Assembly: GCA_030145385.1 (NCBI GenBank)
Contig: JAQYVU010000017.1
Location: 1-57,094 of the forward strand
Source: Desulfococcaceae bacterium
GTDB lineage: Bacteria; Desulfobacterota; Desulfobacteria; Desulfobacterales; Desulfosalsimonadaceae
Direction of reading: 5' to 3'
DNA: 57,094 nucleotides
The notes below the pieces were generated by a model that was given only the letters and a program-made list of their open reading frames with translations, made no database searches and was not told the DNA's origin. Position 1 is the stretch's first letter, and the number at the start of each line of letters is the position of its first letter. The translations under genes and the position numbers were made by a program. Below are positions 52,122-57,094 of this stretch, piece by piece.

Positions 52122-52589
52122 ATGAAAAAATCAAACTCTTCAAAAATTCATCATATTATATCGATTATCGTCCGTTTTATCCTCGGTGCAATATTTATCG
52201 TTGCCGGAATTCCCAAAATTATGGATGCGGGGTCGTTTGCGGGTGTTGTATATAATTACCACCTGCTTCCCGATATGTTAATTAATATATTTGCAATTAC
52301 CCTGCCCTGGCTTGAAATTATTATCGGCGGTATGCTGATCACGGGCATCTGGATGCCGGGCACGGTGATCTTATACAATTTATTAATGATTGCTTTTATT
52401 ACCGCACTTACCGTCAACACGGCAAGGGGACTTGATATCAGTTGCGGGTGCTTTTCATCAGATCCCGGCGATATCATTGACGTGAGCACTATTTTCCGTG
52501 ATATTATCATGCTATCCGCGTCCATGTATCTTGCGTTTGTGGTATTTATTAAAAAAATTACCCGCGACAACATTTTTTGCAAAAAATAA
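52122..52589 (+). CDS. MauE/DoxX-family membrane protein with CGC motif
   Basis: The 155-residue protein has four hydrophobic segments, starting with SIIVRFILGAIFIVAGIPKI, the DoxX/MauE opening. LPWLEIIIGGMLITG is the second span. ISCGCFSS (C108, C110) after the third span is the redox-type cysteine pair seen in MauE-like proteins. Such proteins are thought to carry reducing power across the membrane to periplasmic thiol proteins. The upstream partner is a rhodanese with an exported domain. The ribosome-binding site is weak. A repeat element begins right after its stop. Confidence 0.85.
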   Translation: MKKSNSSKIHHIISIIVRFILGAIFIVAGIPKIMDAGSFAGVVYNYHLLPDMLINIFAITLPWLEIIIGGMLITGIWMPGTVILYNLLMIAFITALTVNTARGLDISCGCFSSDPGDIIDVSTIFRDIIMLSASMYLAFVVFIKKITRDNIFCKK

Positions 52590-52590
52590 C

Positions 52591-52776
52591 GCCATCAAAG
52601 ATTGGCAAACTCGTAAAAAATCGGATTCCGATGGCAAAGAAAAAAGCTCCACCATTCTTATAAAATTGGCAAGGCGCGCAAATCCTGAGTGATAATTCGT
52701 ACTTAGTGTACCATGAAGAAACGAAGGATGCAGCGCAACAAAGAATTTGGACTTTTTACAAAGCCATCAAAGATTG
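52591..52776 (+). mobile_element. interspersed element family 2, copy 3, with flanking direct repeat
   Basis: GCCATCAAAGATTG occurs exactly at 52591-52604 and 52763-52776. Inside it, GGCAAACTCGTAAAAA at the left and TTTTTACAAAGCC at the right are imperfect inverted ends. The core from 52631 (ATGGCAAAGAAAAAAGC) matches the copies at 20227 and 30350. The right end supplies the TGA stop (52767-52769) of the cysteine hydrolase gene. It has no coding capacity, so it is a miniature element; the 14-base direct repeat may be a target duplication or part of the element. Confidence 0.6.
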
Positions 52777-53795
52777 ATTCCCGGCCAGTTGCATATGGGA
52801 TCAACAGAACGGACAAGATGCATACCGGCATCCGCAAATTTTGCAAATGCCGCATCCGCCGCCTTTGTATAATCTATGACACCGGGTATAACGACAGGAG
52901 ATGAACAGTCTTCAAGAAGATAGATTTTTTCCGCCAGCCTTTTATCAGATACGAGAATTTCACTGAGCAGATCCTCAATTGTCCAGGCGACACAATGACT
53001 TTTCGCCTGGCCGGCTATAATAACCGCATCAAAATCCATCAGCCGCTGAATAAAATTAGTGTTTTTTTCAGCAAGTTTTTCTTTCCCCGGCCCGCTTAAA
53101 ACCTCCGGGCTAAGCACGGAATAATTTTCAGTTAAAGGGTGGCTGCCCTTGACCTGAAAATCCGGCGGACTGAACCGGGCCATTGCATGAAAAAAAATCG
53201 CTTCTTCAACCGCTGACACAATTGCATGACCGATCCCGCCCAACATGGCATGATAGGGCCAGATGGTGAGGTCATATTTTCCGCCGGCTTTCAGCATGCG
53301 GGTATAATGCCGCAGATATTTTTGCACAAAATCGGCTTTTACCTGAAGCCCGGCCGCCAGTTCCGGGGTAAATCGCCAAATTCCCTGTTCAATGTCATCT
53401 TCGGATATCAGTGTATACGGATCGGGGTGTTCCCCCTGCGCATTGACCAGAAATACACTGTGAAAAATCTGCGCCGCCTGATGGGTATCCATGGTAGGGC
53501 ATATCTGTGTCAGCACATTCAGATTGCGGTAGATAAATTTACACAGCCGCTGATTATCATCCACGGCCCCGGTTCCGGAAACGCCCCCGACATAAAGTTC
53601 AAAATCCGGAATGCAAAAAGTGTTCTGCACATCCACCAGCAACAGACTCACCTTGAAACTATCATCAACAGCGGGAGTCATCCCAAACTGCCGCGCCCAT
53701 TTTTCTGCATCATCTGCCCGTTTTTGATAAGGAACCCGCCAGACTTCACTGATTTGAGAAGAATCAAAAAAGGACGGTATCGGCAACGCTTTCAT
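52767..53795 (-). CDS. isochorismatase-like cysteine hydrolase
   Basis: The 342-residue protein is longer than typical isochorismatase-fold hydrolases of about 200 residues because of an N-terminal extension and an internal insertion. [11 protein letters not shown] carries the catalytic D55, [14 protein letters not shown] lies in the active-site region and [12 protein letters not shown] carries the nucleophile C268. SVVLP-type strands follow ([17 protein letters not shown]). Nicotinamidase is one possibility but cannot be concluded. AAAGGA lies eight bases before ATG. It follows the KamA-like gene by 110 bases on the same strand, so the two may be one operon. The stop codon falls in a repeat element. 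Confidence 0.85.
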   Translation of the reverse strand: MKALPIPSFFDSSQISEVWRVPYQKRADDAEKWARQFGMTPAVDDSFKVSLLLVDVQNTFCIPDFELYVGGVSGTGAVDDNQRLCKFIYRNLNVLTQICPTMDTHQAAQIFHSVFLVNAQGEHPDPYTLISEDDIEQGIWRFTPELAAGLQVKADFVQKYLRHYTRMLKAGGKYDLTIWPYHAMLGGIGHAIVSAVEEAIFFHAMARFSPPDFQVKGSHPLTENYSVLSPEVLSGPGKEKLAEKNTNFIQRLMDFDAVIIAGQAKSHCVAWTIEDLLSEILVSDKRLAEKIYLLEDCSSPVVIPGVIDYTKAADAAFAKFADAGMHLVRSVDPICNWPGINL

Positions 53796-53905
53796 TTGAT
53801 TTATCCTTTATCAGAACCGGTCGGAAACAACAAAAAAAGAGAGACGATACGTGAGAAAACTTAACCGGAAAAGATCTTTTACCGAGCGTCTCCGGACTTG
53901 ATGTA

Positions 53906-55273
53906 TCAACAGACAGCTGGTGAATGGTCCGTTTCATAGAAAAAACGTTCATCATTGAATGCCGGCCGCAAATCACTCAGCCACTTGGCATTTTTATCAT
54001 ATCGGGCAAAGAAAGGGATTCCTGCCCAATCCGGATTTCTTCCCTGCAGAAATCTCAGAACAAAAACTTTTTCTCCGTTTACTTCACTGATCCCCAGCAC
54101 CTGGACTTTTCCCGGGTGCGCAGACATGCTCGGCCCCCGGACGGTTCGTGCCAGACCGCTGACTTTCTGATATGCGCTCCGAAAAACGTCCCAGGCTTCT
54201 TCCAGGGTAACCCCGAAATAATGATGCGTTCCGGTGTCCCTGACAATAAACATATAATACGGAATACACCCCAATTCCACCTGCGCCTGCCACATTTTCG
54301 ACCACAATTCAGGCGCATCATTAATGTGCCTTAACAAGGGTGACTGGGTCCGGATCTCAGCACCCGTTTCCCGTATTCGCCGAATTGCAGTTTTAACAGC
54401 TTCCGGTTCCAGTTCCCGGGGATGATTAAAATGCCCCATAATCGACAAATGCTTTCCGGACCGGGTTATTTTATTAAAAAGATCAAGCAATTCTTCAGAA
54501 TCATCGTCTGCCAAAAATCGATAAGGCCAGTAACTCAAGGACTTGGTGCCAATCCGGATCGTCTTCAGATGCCGGATATTTGCCTTTAGTATGGGGTTAA
54601 TATAAGTTGCAAACAACTTGGTACTCATCACCATGGGATCACCGCCGGTAAATATCAGGTCTGTGATTTCCGGATGATCCTGAATATAGTTGATCAGCAA
54701 ATTGGTCTCACGCATGGCGAACTTGATGTCATTCATTCCGACAAACTGCGGCCATCGAAAGCAAAACGTGCAGTATGCATGACAGGTTTGCCCATGACTG
54801 GGAAAAAACAAAACGGTTTCCCTGTATTTATGCTGGCTTCCTTTTAACTTCAAACCCTTATGAATCGGAATATTATGCTCCTGGCCGGCCGGATGAGGAT
54901 TCAATTCCCAGCGGATTTTCATCGCCGCCCGGTCAATTTCATCTTTTCCGACTTTTTTCTTTAACAAATTGGCTATTATTTCATATTGATCCGGCGCAAG
55001 CATTTCTTTTTGCGGAAAATTGAGAATAAAAATCGGATCATCCGGTATATTTTCCCAATCAATTAATTCCTTAACAACATAATTATTTGTTTTAAAAGGA
55101 AAAACTCTTCCGACAACTTCTATTGCTTCTATTTGTTCCGATGACAACCGACTTATCTGGGGGATTTGCCGAAAATTCCGAAGGGTAACGGGCCGGTAAG
55201 AATTAACCGACTTCGGTATCAAGTAATCCTTTGATAATACAGAGCTAAGCGGACTTTCAAAAAATGTTTGCAT
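53906..55273 (-). CDS. KamA-family radical SAM protein (lysine 2,3-aminomutase-like)
   Basis: The 455-residue protein has the cluster motif C164, C168, C171 (CHAYCTFCFR), FTGGDPMV as the SAM-binding region and RIGTKSLSYWPYRF. IRTQSPLLRHIND and CIPYYMFIVRDTGTHHY follow, as in lysine 2,3-aminomutase. The usual PLP-binding PGGGGK is replaced by a GPSMSAHPGKVQV stretch; its lysine may serve instead. The N-terminal arm of about 120 residues is longer than in true lysine aminomutase. No acetyltransferase for beta-lysine osmolyte synthesis is adjacent. A strong GGGAGGAG site precedes ATG. A specific substrate is not claimed. Confidence 0.88.
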   Translation of the reverse strand: MQTFFESPLSSVLSKDYLIPKSVNSYRPVTLRNFRQIPQISRLSSEQIEAIEVVGRVFPFKTNNYVVKELIDWENIPDDPIFILNFPQKEMLAPDQYEIIANLLKKKVGKDEIDRAAMKIRWELNPHPAGQEHNIPIHKGLKLKGSQHKYRETVLFFPSHGQTCHAYCTFCFRWPQFVGMNDIKFAMRETNLLINYIQDHPEITDLIFTGGDPMVMSTKLFATYINPILKANIRHLKTIRIGTKSLSYWPYRFLADDDSEELLDLFNKITRSGKHLSIMGHFNHPRELEPEAVKTAIRRIRETGAEIRTQSPLLRHINDAPELWSKMWQAQVELGCIPYYMFIVRDTGTHHYFGVTLEEAWDVFRSAYQKVSGLARTVRGPSMSAHPGKVQVLGISEVNGEKVFVLRFLQGRNPDWAGIPFFARYDKNAKWLSDLRPAFNDERFFYETDHSPAVC

Positions 55274-56086
55274 CTGTCTCCTCCCTCTTCTACTTGTTTA
55301 CCGGCTCCACGATTTCCTCAGCCCAAATTTTCGAGGATGCAAATGCTTAAACGCTACCCCTTAAACGGCATCAACTACAAATAAACAACAAGTAGAACCT
55401 ACTTTATTTTTTTATAATTTATTTTAAAAATCAATGATACCAGCCACAAAGCCATAAATCAATGAAATAATAAAACAAACCACCCTGAAAAATAAAGACA
55501 ATAAACTCAATTGCTTACTAATTATTATTATTATTAAACTTATATATTCATTATTATTAACAGCGGCTTATCGTTAAAATTAAAATAAAATACTGTTTTA
55601 TTGGTATATTTGCTAAAAACCCGACAAATAAAACCGAATAGTTTTATCAAAAAATTCGACGAAAATATTTAAACTTTACACCTTAACCTTTTTCACTGAA
55701 TTCGAAAAACAATCTTAGAAAAAAAATAGTACATAATTTAAAACTAAATGCAACGAACAACATCCCTTTGTTATTGAACCCGGAGAAAAGAGCTTAAGTA
55801 CAACAAATCCGGCAGGCATAAATTTAAATACAACTAATAACTGCGCCAATCATCGCAAATATAGATGTTAAGGACTTTCAAAATGAATATGCGATGATCG
55901 CTATCTCTTTATTATATTTATTATTTATTAGTTCTATGATATCGTATTAGTTTTATTCACCGACACCGAAAACATGCCATAATCCAACAGGCCGGCATCA
56001 GCTGATTCACCGGGATAAGAATTCGGGCTACCCGTTTCAAAAAATACTTGAAAAGGATATCTCATAGTTTAAAAGGACCTGAAAAT
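55274..56086. other. long AT-rich intergenic region with inverted repeat
   Basis: About 810 bases of very AT-rich DNA between divergent genes. A nine-base inverted repeat, ATCATCGCA (about 55849) and TGCGATGAT (about 55890), is separated by about 32 bases. No frame of useful size is open on either strand. It must hold promoters for the KamA-like gene and the radical SAM gene. I could not identify boxes with confidence. Confidence 0.5.
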
Positions 56087-57094
56087 ATGATCAAAAAGCA
56101 TATGCCCGCAGCATTGAGAAAAAAAATACTGATTGTAAACTGCTATTTTGATGAACTTCGCTATCCGGTCCGACGTCAGACGAAAGTTCCCCAGTCCATG
56201 GGACCTGCCTTTCTTGCCGGCGCATTTTCGCCGGATCGTTGCGAAATCAAATTATACAATGAGCAATACAGCGGTCCACTGGAAAATGAACGACTGTTAG
56301 CTTTTCCGGACATGCTGGTATTAACCGGCTTAAATACTGCTTTTGACAGAATGCTGCATATAACCGCCTATGCGCGTACCAAAAACCCAAAAGTTATTGT
56401 GGTGGCCGGGGGCCCGGCCATTCGGGCCCTGCCGCTTTATTCAGCGCGCTTTTTTGATTACGCCTGCACCGGGGATATTGAACAACTCTCCGAAGTAATA
56501 GAAGAAGTGTTTGGCCGGGAATATATTTCCAGATATTTAATTGAAAACAAACGGGCACTCCCGCGCTATGACCTGGTATACTGGATGCATGTGGGTGGAT
56601 ATGTGGAATCTACGCGGAATTGTTATTTCAACTGCAGCTTCTGTTCCCTGACAGCAGAAAACAATGAGTACCAGCAATACGATCTGGACTACCTGAAAAT
56701 GCAGATTAAAGCATTTGGCAGACAAAACCTTGCGCTGTTTATTGACAATAATTTCGGTGGCACAAACAGGCAATTCCTGCATGACCGCCTGAAATTGATC
56801 AAAGACTTAAAACAAAAAAAATATTTTAAAAACTGGATGGTCATGGTGTCGGAAGAATTTTTATCTGACGACACTCTGGATATGGCGCGTGAAGCAGGCT
56901 GCATAGGCATTTTCAGCGGCGTGGAAAGCTTTGATGAAAAATCAATTCTCAAATTTAAAAAATTTCAAAATACTCGTATCCCCCAGGTTGATTCAATTCA
57001 AAAATGCCTAAACAGAGGCATTGCATTCTCTTATGGCCTGCTATTCGATGTCTCAACCCGAACAGTGGCTGAACTCAAAAATGAACTTGAGTTT
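56087..57094 (+). CDS. B12-binding-type radical SAM protein (3' truncated by window end)
   Basis: The frame runs from ATG at 56087 to the last base without a stop, giving 336 residues of an incomplete protein. It begins with KKILIVNCYFDELRYPVRR, then VPQSMGPAFLAGAFSPD and VVAGGPAIRAL, a cobalamin-binding-type Rossmann domain. The radical SAM motif is C179, C183, C186 (NCYFNCSFC). The barrel continues with LFIDNNFGG and GCIGIFSGVESFD. AAGGA lies about nine bases before ATG. Proteins of this layout modify lipids, cofactors or tetrapyrroles; the specific role is unknown. Confidence 0.88.
   Translation, partial: MIKKHMPAALRKKILIVNCYFDELRYPVRRQTKVPQSMGPAFLAGAFSPDRCEIKLYNEQYSGPLENERLLAFPDMLVLTGLNTAFDRMLHITAYARTKNPKVIVVAGGPAIRALPLYSARFFDYACTGDIEQLSEVIEEVFGREYISRYLIENKRALPRYDLVYWMHVGGYVESTRNCYFNCSFCSLTAENNEYQQYDLDYLKMQIKAFGRQNLALFIDNNFGGTNRQFLHDRLKLIKDLKQKKYFKNWMVMVSEEFLSDDTLDMAREAGCIGIFSGVESFDEKSILKFKKFQNTRIPQVDSIQKCLNRGIAFSYGLLFDVSTRTVAELKNELEF

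Noticed and set aside
1-57094. tRNA, rRNA, CRISPR arrays, phage or conjugative genes
   Set aside because: No cloverleaf with a GTTCGAATC-type arm, no regular spacer-repeat array, and no integrase, capsid or relaxase genes seen.

Overview
The window looks like chromosome of a mesophilic sulfate-reducer-type bacterium of the Desulfobacterota (Desulfobacterales-like). The signs are a moderate GC content, a siroheme decarboxylase gene of the alternative haem pathway, many two-component and sigma-54 regulators, several radical SAM enzymes, fatty-acyl-CoA genes, and secreted proteins with glycine-rich or CFI-type tails. This placement is inferred from gene content; no marker RNA is present. I saw no phage, plasmid, CRISPR or tRNA signature. 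The only mobile-looking DNA is short interspersed inverted-repeat elements.

Layout. 1-2.4 kb: end of an unknown gene, a DUF1848 protein and a tRNA-dihydrouridine synthase. 2.6-14.8 kb: ten minus-strand genes in a row (universal stress protein, SLC13-type permease with RCK domains, two cytidylate-kinase-like/BON proteins, two receiver-only regulators flanking an unknown protein, a PEP-synthase-like phosphotransfer protein without the usual C-terminal barrel, a membrane histidine kinase and an APC permease). A textbook sigma-54 promoter lies directly before the first gene, and an NtrC-type regulator is encoded just upstream (15.1-16.4 kb). This is the best candidate in the window for an undescribed system: a phospho-signalling and transport module. 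17.5-22.6 kb: acyl-CoA metabolism (enoyl-CoA hydratase-like, APH-like kinase, TetR regulator, acyl-CoA dehydrogenase) divergent from a lone etfB, with a TetR-like operator between them. 22.7-24.7 kb: queF and nicotinate phosphoribosyltransferase.

24.8-36.4 kb: a secreted LamG protein and a gingipain-type (C25) peptidase, both ending in the same kind of eight-residue CFI tail. A 1.7-kb-residue-scale kinase/ATPase/GAF/histidine kinase giant and its NarL-type response regulator follow. 36.7-39.0 kb: two secreted lipases that are a tandem duplication including leader and terminator. 39.0-43.1 kb: a hybrid histidine kinase and NtrC-type regulator, divergent from a transglutaminase-like lipoprotein that has its own sigma-54 promoter and upstream dyads. 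43.5-57.1 kb: an HD-GYP regulator, radical SAM proteins, transketolase, a siroheme decarboxylase subunit, mtnA, a rhodanese/MauE pair, a cysteine hydrolase with a KamA-like aminomutase, and the start of another radical SAM gene that runs off the end.

Three families of short repeats are visible: a 173-bp element (two copies in opposite orientation), a roughly 140-190-bp element (three copies) whose ends supply stop codons or overlap a start of neighbouring genes, and a CACAGAG-type palindrome. All functional statements come from reading the sequence; no database search was run.
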